Assembly: GCA_002450295.1 (NCBI GenBank) | Contig: DJYX01000151.1 | Coordinates: 16,089-24,306 of the forward strand | DNA length: 8,218 nucleotides | Source: Deltaproteobacteria bacterium UBA6967 | GTDB lineage: Bacteria > SAR324 > NAC60-12 | Reading direction: 5' to 3' | In this document: piece after piece, positions 1 to 6,421 of the stretch | Layout of the letters: every line of letters starts with the position of its first letter | Numbering within the stretch: position 1 is the stretch's first letter | Position numbers and translations under genes: made by a program | The notes under the pieces: model-generated | What the model was told of the DNA's origin: nothing | The model's database searches: none | What the model saw: the letters and a program-made list of their open reading frames with translations, nothing else

Positions 1-554
1 ATGATGATCTCTATTGGATAACCTACAACGTTATTGTACGAGCCCTCAATCCGCTCCACGAGTAGCGTACCTAATCCTTGGATTGAGTAAGCACCTGCTT
101 TGTCGAGAGGCTCTCCAGAGGAGATGTACCATTCCAGCCATTTTTTGGGCAAAGATCTCAGCCAAACTCTTGTGGTGACATCTCCAATATGAGTCCAATT
201 GTTCTTGGAGTCCATTAGGCAGTAACCAGAATGAACTAGGTGATCTCTGCCACTGAGCCGCTCTAAAAGCAAAAGTGCATCTTCAGGATCATTCGGTTTG
301 CCTAGGACTTCACCATCAAGAACAACATCCGTATCTCCTGACAAGATCAAACTTTCAGTGAAGTCACCTTGAGTTGCTTCTGCTTTTTCCAATGCCATCC
401 TTCGAACGTATGCGATTGGCTGTTCCCCAGATTTGCGAACTTCTTCAATATCAGGTGAAAAACTAGTAAATTGAAGGCCGAAACTCTCTAAAAAACTCTT
501 TCGACGAGGCGAGGAGGAGGCAAGTGTGATGGGTCGATGTTGCTGTAAATTCAT
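1..554 (-). CDS. maf: Maf-family nucleoside triphosphate pyrophosphatase (C-terminus cut by window edge)
   Basis: Maf proteins are cytosolic pyrophosphatases that hydrolyse non-canonical or pyrimidine nucleoside triphosphates to monophosphates; they have been linked to septum arrest and house-cleaning of nucleotide pools. Reading from ATG at 554 gives 184 residues with no stop before base 1, so only about 5-20 C-terminal residues are missing from a family of about 190-200. Visible family motifs are the N-terminal ASSSPRRKSFLE loop (residues 12-23), GDTDVVLDGEVLGKP (73-87) with the expected catalytic Asp74 and Lys86, and the conserved block from Glu148 to Pro180 with DKAGAY (151-156), Gln159 and the VERIEGSYNNVVG stretch. 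The usual Ala before the catalytic Asp is Gly here, a mild change. The ATG begins one base after the mrdA stop, with no clear Shine-Dalgarno sequence, so translation is probably coupled. Maf genes are often neighbours of mre genes, which supports the call. Substrate preference cannot be told from this sequence. Confidence 0.95.
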   Translation of the reverse strand, partial: MNLQQHRPITLASSSPRRKSFLESFGLQFTSFSPDIEEVRKSGEQPIAYVRRMALEKAEATQGDFTESLILSGDTDVVLDGEVLGKPNDPEDALLLLERLSGRDHLVHSGYCLMDSKNNWTHIGDVTTRVWLRSLPKKWLEWYISSGEPLDKAGAYSIQGLGTLLVERIEGSYNNVVGYPIEII

Positions 555-555
555 C

Positions 556-2430
556 CTATGGCTGGTCAAAGGCATTATTTAGTTGCCAAGAAAATGGCAC
601 TGTTTGATCTTGAAATGAACTGGCTACACTTCGACCGTAGCGATGTTCCTGATAAAACTCCAGAATCTTCCGGGCTACAGGTGCAGCAGCCTTGCCTCCT
701 CCCTGACCATGCTCAACCAGGACAAGGACTGTAACTTCTGGAGCTTCTGCAGGGGCAAAGCCTGCGAACCAAGCATGATTTTGGTATTTTCGAAGCTCTT
801 TTTCCTCGTTGGTGAGATTTTTCCGAGTTTCATGGCTGATGATCTGGGCTGTGCCCGTTTTACCCGCGACAGTGAAGCCATCAATTCGAGCAACCTTAGC
901 TGTTCCACCATTTGGATCATTTACCACAGCTACCATCCCCTGAAGCAAAGGAGCTATGATTCTCTGGTCTAAGATTGTTTGGCTAGGTGACTCTGCCTGA
1001 TCCCGCAAAAGCTTAGGCGGATGCCAGATACCCCCGGAAGCAATCAAATTTACAAAATTTGCGAGTTGAATGGGAGTGACACTCACGTATCCCTGGCCAA
1101 TTGCTACCGATGGTGTTTCTCCCGGATACCATCTTTCATTGAAGGTTGCTCTTTTCCAGTCTGAATCAGGAATCAAGCCGGTCTTTTCACCAGCAACCCC
1201 CAAATCTAATTTTTCACCAAACATCATCATTTTGGCGTAATGAGCTAACGTGTCCACGCCCATTTCCATTGCCAATTGATAAAAATAAATGTTACAAGAC
1301 CCTCGAATGGCTTCTATCAAGTCGACTGGGCCATGTCCGCCTGACTTCCAACACTTAAAGGGAGCACTCCGGCCCTTCACATAGAAATAGCCGTTGCAGG
1401 TTTCCTCATGGCTTGGATCGATCAAATGCTGATCCAATGCGGCGTAGGCTGTGACTAATTTAAAGATTGAGCCAGGCGGATAGGCGCCCTGAACAATTTT
1501 GTTTTCCAAGGGGCGATCTGCATCATTGAGCAATTGGTTCCACAAATTTGGATCAATGCCGTTAGCAAACCAGTTGGGATCATAAGCCGGCAGACTAGCC
1601 ATTGCTAGGATTTCACCACTTCCTGGCTGCATCACCAGTATTGCTCCAGTCTGATTGTCCATTGCAGATTCAACTGCTTTCTGCAATTCAATATCAATGG
1701 TTAGTTGGAGAGTATTCCCAGGTACTGAAGCAATCACTGGGGGAATAGTCCTTAACTCTCTGCCAATGTGATCAACCTCAACTTGTCGCCCGCCATCAAG
1801 TCCGGTCAAAAATTCATTCAGAGTCATCTCTAGCCCAGCCTTCCCATCAATACTCCTGGAACGCTTTTGATTGCTGGGCAACTCCTCTGATCTTTTATTT
1901 GTTGCTCCCACATACCCAAGGACATGAGCAGCAGTTTTGCCATGGGGATAGAAGCGTGCCGCCTCCATTTCTACGGTGACTCCTGGAAATTTGTCAGAGT
2001 GAGTTTGTAAGAAGGCTGCTTGATCTGCGGTAAGGTCAGATTTTAAACGGATGGATCTGAAAGGCGTTCTACTAGCGTATTGGGACTTTCCCAGCAGTTC
2101 AATTAGGGACCACTGAAAGGTTTCTGAAAGCTTATTGAGAGTTTGGAGAGGATTTGGAGCGTCTTCCCAGACCATTTGTAGGTGGTATGCAGGACGATTT
2201 TCAGCTAAAATTTGACCGTTTCGATCAAGAATTTGTCCACGTAACCCTGGTTCGGGACGGAGCCGGATTCGGTTACCTTCAGCGTAACTCTGGTATTCTT
2301 CATGTTCAATCACCTGAAGATACCAAAGGCGACCACCCAAAAATGAAAATACAAAAGAGATAGCTAGCGCAATACAGATGACACGAGTTCTGAAAAGATC
2401 TTGTTCCGATAAGATTTTTGCTGGGCTCAT
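556..2430 (-). CDS. mrdA: Penicillin-binding protein 2, elongasome peptidoglycan transpeptidase
   Basis: PBP2 is the class B transpeptidase of lateral wall growth and works with RodA, MreC and MreD at the inner membrane. The 624-residue product has a short cytoplasmic tail, one membrane segment at about residues 16-36, a dimerisation/pedestal region with RGQILDRNGQILAENRP (64-80) and a C-terminal transpeptidase domain. The three catalytic motifs are intact: SIFK with nucleophile Ser321 and Lys324, SCN at 378-380, and KTGTAQ at 524-529. Cys345, Cys360, His366 and Cys379 have the spacing of the zinc site described in some PBP2 proteins. The frame stays open upstream to a TTG at 2466, but the ATG at 2430 is preferred: it shares its A with the mreD TGA stop (TGATG) and has GAGGA ten bases ahead. 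PBP3 (FtsI) is the main alternative; the mreCD context, the PBP2-type FKCWKSGGHG block and the AIGQGYVSVTPIQ segment argue for PBP2. Confidence 0.96.
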   Translation of the reverse strand: MSPAKILSEQDLFRTRVICIALAISFVFSFLGGRLWYLQVIEHEEYQSYAEGNRIRLRPEPGLRGQILDRNGQILAENRPAYHLQMVWEDAPNPLQTLNKLSETFQWSLIELLGKSQYASRTPFRSIRLKSDLTADQAAFLQTHSDKFPGVTVEMEAARFYPHGKTAAHVLGYVGATNKRSEELPSNQKRSRSIDGKAGLEMTLNEFLTGLDGGRQVEVDHIGRELRTIPPVIASVPGNTLQLTIDIELQKAVESAMDNQTGAILVMQPGSGEILAMASLPAYDPNWFANGIDPNLWNQLLNDADRPLENKIVQGAYPPGSIFKLVTAYAALDQHLIDPSHEETCNGYFYVKGRSAPFKCWKSGGHGPVDLIEAIRGSCNIYFYQLAMEMGVDTLAHYAKMMMFGEKLDLGVAGEKTGLIPDSDWKRATFNERWYPGETPSVAIGQGYVSVTPIQLANFVNLIASGGIWHPPKLLRDQAESPSQTILDQRIIAPLLQGMVAVVNDPNGGTAKVARIDGFTVAGKTGTAQIISHETRKNLTNEEKELRKYQNHAWFAGFAPAEAPEVTVLVLVEHGQGGGKAAAPVARKILEFYQEHRYGRSVASSFQDQTVPFSWQLNNAFDQP

Positions 2431-2915
2431 CAATAATGCTTCCTCAATGGAAAACGAGATGTCCAAATCAATTTTGAACCTAGAAACATAGTCGCCAGCA
2501 GACCATGTGCCAGGGTACCGTAGATCACCAAGATAAGCAGACTTTTCAGGGCGCTATCAAGGAAAAGCCAGTTTTGTAAACAAATGTTGAAAATTTCTTG
2601 GATCGAAAATGTGAAAAGAAAAATTAGTAGAAAATACCCATCATAAATCACCTGCTTGTTTTGAAGAATTCTATGAAGGATGGCTAAGGAGAGTAGATAT
2701 GAAAAACCTTCGAGGCCCAGCAATCCATGGCTCAGTGAATCCTTAAAAATTCCGCCTAGTCCTCCCCAAAAAACGGCACTTCGAAAATTTGCTCTAATCA
2801 AAAATGCCATACCAAGCCAGACAAGCCTGAGAGGAAAAGGCAATGGCTCATGAAATATGCCTCCAAAAATGACTTCGACGCCAAAGAGGATTAAAAAAAC
2901 TAATCCTGGAAACAT
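2430..2915 (-). CDS. mreD: Rod shape-determining membrane protein MreD
   Basis: MreD is a small polytopic inner-membrane protein that partners MreC in the elongasome. From the ATG at 2915 the product has 161 residues, a normal length for the family. It is strongly hydrophobic, with likely membrane segments at about residues 3-19, 26-41, 48-77 (perhaps two passes), 86-107 and 116-147, and a short basic C-terminus (SRFPLRKHY). The family has low sequence conservation, so the call rests on topology, size and position between mreC and mrdA. The ATG starts one base after the mreC TGA. The frame is also open to a TTG at 2942, which would add nine hydrophilic residues and overlap mreC; a GGAG ten bases before that TTG keeps it possible. 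I prefer the ATG because of codon type and the tight junction, although the site before it is weak. Confidence 0.9.
   Translation of the reverse strand: MFPGLVFLILFGVEVIFGGIFHEPLPFPLRLVWLGMAFLIRANFRSAVFWGGLGGIFKDSLSHGLLGLEGFSYLLSLAILHRILQNKQVIYDGYFLLIFLFTFSIQEIFNICLQNWLFLDSALKSLLILVIYGTLAHGLLATMFLGSKLIWTSRFPLRKHY
2441..2445 (-). promoter_or_regulatory. Shine-Dalgarno site supporting the mrdA ATG start
   Basis: GAGGA lies inside the 3' end of mreD, ten bases before the ATG at 2430. It helps decide between this ATG and the in-frame TTG at 2466, which has no comparable site. Together with the TGATG overlap it indicates translational coupling of mreD and mrdA. Confidence 0.55.
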
Positions 2916-2916
2916 A

Positions 2917-3765
2917 TCATTCTTGAGGTTGATCTGGATCAAACAAACCCAACTCCAGTGGAAGAATACCCACTGACTCTAATCGGCTGAAATCAACACC
3001 TGGTTCGAGGACTGCGGTTTGGAACAGTTGGTTTTCTGATTGGAGGATTTCTTTGATTTCTCCGACAAACAATCCCTTAGGAAACAATTGACTTAAGCCA
3101 CTGGTAATAATCCGGTCTCCAATTTTCAATTCATCCCTGATTAGTACCTGCCTTAGTTCAATCCCCCTACCTGTGCCAGCCACAATCCCCCTACTCCTTG
3201 TTCGTTGCACTAAAACAGGAAATCGGCTCCGTTGATCTAGGATGATTTGAATGGTTGATTGTTTTGCTGAGACATTTTGCACTCTGCCCACCAACCCTTC
3301 TGCGACGGCAACAGGTTGCTTTACCTGTATGCCATCTTGCGTACCAAGATTGAGCCACCAAACCCGAGTCAGCGGATCTGTGCTGATTCCTAAGATATCC
3401 CCAAAGATAACTGGTTCAGGATAGCTATTGGCCCAATTTAACTGAAGGAATTGGGAGCTGCTCCGGGCAACTGTCTCGTTGAGTACATTCAAATCAGTAT
3501 TGAGATGAAAGATCCGCTCTTTCAATGACTGGTTTTCTTTTTTGAGCTCTTCAAGCTGAACAAAATATGATTCAAGCTCTTCAAAATGTTTTGAAAACCA
3601 AATATTCGCTCTTTGAAAGGGACTGGCGATGAGGTGAGCTGCCTCGGTGATCAATGAGGCTTCCGATCGATCCGCGCTTTGGTAGGATTGATAAAGAAGG
3701 ATTGCTGAAGAAAGGAGAACTACCCCTAAGAGAAGCCCCCATAAATTTCTACGCAACCAGTGCAT
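2917..3765 (-). CDS. mreC: Rod shape-determining protein MreC
   Basis: MreC is a bitopic inner-membrane protein whose periplasmic part assembles into filaments and activates PBP2/RodA. The 282-residue product fits the family: a basic N-terminus (MHWLRRN), one membrane helix at about 8-25, a coiled-coil-like stretch at about 60-100 rich in Glu, Lys and Leu (EELKKENQSLKERI), then the beta-rich domain. Recognisable blocks are GDILGISTDP (122-131), WWLNLGTQDGI (136-146), EGLVGRV (156-162), the IQIILDQRSRFPV region (172-184), GIVAGTG (193-199) and the GDRIITSGLSQLFPKGLFVG block ending near 235. The C-terminal tail after about 270 is short and acidic. The ATG is well supported by AGGA six bases upstream, overlapping the hom stop codon. 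mreB, the usual upstream neighbour, is absent; hom takes that place. Confidence 0.96.
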   Translation of the reverse strand: MHWLRRNLWGLLLGVVLLSSAILLYQSYQSADRSEASLITEAAHLIASPFQRANIWFSKHFEELESYFVQLEELKKENQSLKERIFHLNTDLNVLNETVARSSSQFLQLNWANSYPEPVIFGDILGISTDPLTRVWWLNLGTQDGIQVKQPVAVAEGLVGRVQNVSAKQSTIQIILDQRSRFPVLVQRTRSRGIVAGTGRGIELRQVLIRDELKIGDRIITSGLSQLFPKGLFVGEIKEILQSENQLFQTAVLEPGVDFSRLESVGILPLELGLFDPDQPQE

Positions 3766-3771
3766 CTGAAA

Positions 3772-3775
3772 TCCT
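3772..3775 (-). promoter_or_regulatory. Shine-Dalgarno site of mreC, overlapping the hom stop codon
   Basis: AGGA six bases before the mreC ATG shares two bases with the hom TAG stop. The eight-base gap between hom and mreC leaves no room for a promoter, so mreC is read from a message that also carries hom, or from a promoter inside hom. Confidence 0.5.
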
Positions 3776-5084
3776 AGGCGATTTCACGTAAAACAGAAAT
3801 TGGTTGTAGCAAATAATCAGATTTGTTGATTTTCTCGAGAGCTTTTTTCAACAACGCTTCTTGACAAGCTTCCAATGTGATTGTGAAGATTACAGGATGA
3901 GATCCATCCTTTTGGTGATATTGAGGCAATTGCTCAAGTGCGTAAATATTAATCTCATGTTCCGCTAAAACTTGACCAATTTGACCAACAATTCCGGGCT
4001 GGTCCTTGACTGTAATCCTTAGAGTGTGCCGGAAGATATACTCCTCAAAAGGCTGAAGTCTATATTGCTTTGTTGAAGGGCTATTTTTTGTCGCAGATCC
4101 TTTGGAGATTTTCTCGAGATCAGCAACCAATGCGGAAGCTGTTGGTAAACTCCCTGCCCCCTTCCCAACCATCGAGATTTCCTCACTAAATCTACCTTCA
4201 ATCGATACAATATTGGTGGAGCCACCTATCTCTGCTACGGCACCACCCCTTGGAACCATCAGTGGCAAAACGAAAGCCTGAAGATCTTGCGCTTCTCGTT
4301 TCAGATAACCGATGAGTTTGATGCGCCGATCCATCCTTGAAGCGTAAGCAAAATCTGCAGGTTCCAGGTGCTCAATTCCCTCAAGAGTAATTTGATCTGG
4401 AGCCAGCCAAACACCAGTGATCAGATAAGTCAGAATGACTAATTTGTAGCGAGCATCATATCCCGCAATATCATTAGTCGGATCAGCTTCAGCAAAACCT
4501 AAATCCTGAGCCTGCCTCAAAGCGACTTCAAAAGATAGTTGCTTCTGCTCCATTTCGGTCAGGATATAATTGGAGGTTCCATTAAATATACCGCTGACCT
4601 TCTCAATATCATCCACATGGAAGTAATCTTGTAGCAGCCTCACTACCGGGATTGCTCCTGTAACACTGGCTTCGAAAAGAAGTTGTCGCCCATTTTTTTC
4701 AGCTATGGCGAGTAATTCTTCCCCATGCACTGCCATCAGATCCTTGTTGGCAGTAACTACATCTCTTCCAGATTCAAGGATTTTGGTAATCAACTCACGA
4801 GCGAATGTTTGTCCTCCGACAGTCTCTACAACTACTTGAATGGAATGATCAGCAAGCAACTCCTCAAGTGAGGAATAGAGTAAAATTTGATCACGTTGTG
4901 TCCAAATAGGTAGGTTTGGATTTTCTTGGTTCTTCTCTAAAATGCCTGCTAAATGAACAGCGCTGTAATCTGCCTTTCCATGCTGCCAGAGGACTTCTGC
5001 AACTCCTCCTCCGACAGTCCCCAAGCCAACAATAGCTACCCGACATGGATCAGGGTTATGTTTTGATTCGGATAAACTGGACAT
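3774..5084 (-). CDS. hom: Homoserine dehydrogenase with C-terminal ACT domain
   Basis: This cytosolic enzyme reduces aspartate semialdehyde to homoserine with NAD(P)H, the branch point towards threonine, methionine and isoleucine. The 436-residue product is of ordinary length for the monofunctional, ACT-containing type; no aspartokinase domain is fused. Visible features are the Rossmann loop VGLGTVGGGV (19-28), TANKDLMA (111-118) with Lys114, FEASVTGAIPVV (137-148), GIFNGTSNYIL (165-175), GFAEADPTNDIAGYDA (196-211), and GKGAGSLPTASALVADL (307-323). Glu199, Asp210 and Lys214 match in spacing the catalytic acid and lysine residues known from yeast homoserine dehydrogenase. The ACT domain covers about 353-430 and begins HTLRITVKDQPGIVGQIG; in relatives it mediates feedback by amino acids, usually threonine, which I infer here. 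The ATG is two bases after the stop of the OYE-like gene and has a strong AGGAG eight bases ahead. Confidence 0.97.
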   Translation of the reverse strand: MSSLSESKHNPDPCRVAIVGLGTVGGGVAEVLWQHGKADYSAVHLAGILEKNQENPNLPIWTQRDQILLYSSLEELLADHSIQVVVETVGGQTFARELITKILESGRDVVTANKDLMAVHGEELLAIAEKNGRQLLFEASVTGAIPVVRLLQDYFHVDDIEKVSGIFNGTSNYILTEMEQKQLSFEVALRQAQDLGFAEADPTNDIAGYDARYKLVILTYLITGVWLAPDQITLEGIEHLEPADFAYASRMDRRIKLIGYLKREAQDLQAFVLPLMVPRGGAVAEIGGSTNIVSIEGRFSEEISMVGKGAGSLPTASALVADLEKISKGSATKNSPSTKQYRLQPFEEYIFRHTLRITVKDQPGIVGQIGQVLAEHEINIYALEQLPQYHQKDGSHPVIFTITLEACQEALLKKALEKINKSDYLLQPISVLREIA

Positions 5085-5086
5085 GC

Positions 5087-6067
5087 TTACTTCTCCTGAT
5101 CCGCTACTTTTTTCTTCAGAAAGTTAAACCAATTTGGACGTGCTAAAAGTGTCTTTTCAAGAACGTACCACCCTACCTTGTCTATATTTAGTACCTCTAA
5201 GAGCACTTGTGGTGATTTGATGTTTCCATCTGCGACGAGAGGCCGCTCTGTGTTTAGGCCAATCAATTCCAATAAGGACTCCTCCGAATCAAAGCATCGA
5301 TTCATTACATGCACTGCAAATGGATGGAAAATATCAACCCCACTTTTTTCAAGGAGTTCAAGTGTTTCGTGAAGATCAGTGATGGAAAATCCATCCTCCA
5401 TTTTATCAAAAATGGAAAAATAATAACTGATCGGTATGGAAACACTTTTCCGATCACGAATGGCTTGGATGATTTGACAAGTCAGCCGCAATCGGTTTTC
5501 GATGGTTTCAGATCCGTAGTCGTCGTCTCGATTGTTGAACCTGACAGAAAAGCATTGATCTAAGAGCAGTTGGTCTCCACCATTAATTTCAATAAAATCG
5601 AATCCAACCTCTTGAGCTCTCTCTGCAGCGTGAACAAAATGTAAAATGATTTCTTCAATGTCTCCCTCGTCAAACTCTCTACTGAGATCGAAGTCCCGGC
5701 CAAAGTTGTAGAGAGATGGCCCCACTGGATTTTCTCCACAAACCTCTTCCGAAGTTCTTGCGCCTGCATGAGAAAGCTTGATCCCAATACAAGCTCCCTC
5801 TTTCTTGATGGCTTTGACTAATTTTTCTAAGCCCTCTAGGTGCTCTTCCTCTGAAATACCCAATTGACCAACTGCCATCTTCCCTTGGCGGGCAACAAAA
5901 GCTGATTCGGTAAGCATGGTGCCTACGCCCTGCTTTGCCAGGGCTGAGTAGTGACGAATCATTTCTCCAGTGACAATGCCGCGGTGGTTTGCAAGGTTTT
6001 CTTTTGTTGGCGGGGCAAGGATTTGATTGCGGAATTTGATGCCGAACGATTCGAAAGGTGTAAACAT
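5087..6067 (-). CDS. Divergent old-yellow-enzyme-like (NADH:flavin oxidoreductase family) protein
   Basis: The 326-residue product has the single TIM-barrel layout of the NADH:flavin oxidoreductase/old yellow enzyme family, without the C-terminal FAD and iron-sulfur parts of dienoyl-CoA reductases. Family marks include RNQILAPPTKENLA (13-26), the HYSALAKQGVGTML segment (39-52), GQLGISEEEHLEGL (67-80), GIKLSHAGA (95-103) and RFNNRDDDYGSETIENRLRL (176-195). Several positions that hold FMN or substrate in relatives differ. The HxxH/N pair that binds the substrate carbonyl is Asn162 and Asp165 (INGGDQLLL). The Gln of the QLxHAG motif is Lys97. The Arg/Lys on the strand near 211-217 appears replaced by Ser or Tyr. 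The usual G(R) phosphate motif near 300-306 reads YVLEKT. It may therefore use another substrate, hold the cofactor differently, or lack reductase activity; no function can be assigned. It lies 33 nt after hisE, with only a weak ribosome binding site, and two nt before hom. Confidence 0.85.
   Translation of the reverse strand: MFTPFESFGIKFRNQILAPPTKENLANHRGIVTGEMIRHYSALAKQGVGTMLTESAFVARQGKMAVGQLGISEEEHLEGLEKLVKAIKKEGACIGIKLSHAGARTSEEVCGENPVGPSLYNFGRDFDLSREFDEGDIEEIILHFVHAAERAQEVGFDFIEINGGDQLLLDQCFSVRFNNRDDDYGSETIENRLRLTCQIIQAIRDRKSVSIPISYYFSIFDKMEDGFSITDLHETLELLEKSGVDIFHPFAVHVMNRCFDSEESLLELIGLNTERPLVADGNIKSPQVLLEVLNIDKVGWYVLEKTLLARPNWFNFLKKKVADQEK
5093..5097 (-). promoter_or_regulatory. Strong Shine-Dalgarno site of hom
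   Basis: AGGAG, followed by AAG, lies eight bases before the hom ATG and inside the last codons of the upstream OYE-like gene. It is the best ribosome binding site in the window and fixes the hom start. Confidence 0.7.
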
Positions 6068-6100
6068 AGGTCTTAACTTGGGTGGAAAAACTGAAAATGA
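6068..6100 (-). other. Largest intergenic gap in the window (33 nt)
   Basis: This is the only gap longer than 8 nt between genes. It holds no hairpin followed by T residues, no recognisable -35/-10 pair and no strong Shine-Dalgarno sequence. I see nothing in it that would separate transcription units. Confidence 0.6.
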
Positions 6101-6421
6101 TCAGGGTTTGATGCGAGAAGCTTTCTCTTCAATTCCCGATTGGCCGAAACGACTCTTAAGTTCATTGTCAATATCTTCTAAAGATATTTCCTTTTCGGCC
6201 ATCAAGACAAGGCAATGAAACCAGAGGTCAGTCAATTCATGCACCAAGGCAGCACGATCTTGACCTTTAGCAGCCAAAACTACTTCTGTGGTTTCTTCAC
6301 CAATTTTCTTCAGAATCTGATCTTCTCCCTTTTGAACAAGGGATGCTACATAAGAAGAGTTAGTATCCCCCGATGCTATTCTCTGATGAATGGTTTCTAA
6401 AACTCGATGGAGCATTGGCAT
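6101..6421 (-). CDS. hisE: Phosphoribosyl-ATP pyrophosphatase
   Basis: HisE catalyses the second step of histidine biosynthesis, hydrolysing phosphoribosyl-ATP to phosphoribosyl-AMP and pyrophosphate in the cytosol. The 106-residue product is a full-length stand-alone HisE, not fused to HisI. It carries the all-alpha MazG-like metal-binding motifs: GEETTEVVLAAK (41-52) with Glu42, Glu43 and Glu46, and HELTDLWFHCLVLM (61-74) with Glu62 and Asp65. The start-side SYVASLVQKGEDQILKK and the C-terminal RFGQSGIEEKASR are close to the family consensus, which makes HisE a much better fit than a general MazG protein. The ATG at 6421 directly follows the stop codon of the NtrC-type regulator gene (TAGATG) and has no clear Shine-Dalgarno sequence, so its translation probably depends on ribosomes finishing the upstream gene. 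A second in-frame ATG at 6415 is an equally possible start. No other his gene is in the window. Confidence 0.97.
   Translation of the reverse strand: MPMLHRVLETIHQRIASGDTNSSYVASLVQKGEDQILKKIGEETTEVVLAAKGQDRAALVHELTDLWFHCLVLMAEKEISLEDIDNELKSRFGQSGIEEKASRIKP

Noticed and set aside
675..920. Short minus-strand frames at 675-920, 4019-4225 and 5560-5787
   Set aside because: They are nested in other frames of mrdA, hom and the OYE-like gene, with compositions typical of shifted reading and no domain signs.
643..972. Plus-strand open frame of 109 residues
   Set aside because: It lies opposite the PBP2 transpeptidase domain, has no recognisable family, and the minus-strand frame carries the KTG motif and surrounding conserved residues. 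The same holds for the other plus-strand frames at 1146-1358, 2154-2363, 5178-5372, 5309-5563, 6027-6218, 6215-6400, 6390-6578, 6999-7313, 7314-7496 and 7714-7914.
556..2430. PBP3 (FtsI) or SpoVD identity for the transpeptidase
   Set aside because: The neighbours are mreC and mreD, the protein lacks C-terminal PASTA domains, and the FKCWKSGGHG and GYVSVTPIQ blocks are PBP2-like.
6068..6100. Possible promoter or terminator between hisE and the OYE-like gene
   Set aside because: The 33-base gap shows no inverted repeat, no T-run after a stem and no promoter-like hexamer pair at proper spacing.
6101..6421. MazG-type nucleotide pyrophosphohydrolase, or antitoxin-like gene
   Set aside because: The C-terminal RFGQSGIEEKASR and the SYVASLVQKG segment are HisE-specific; a toxin partner is not present.
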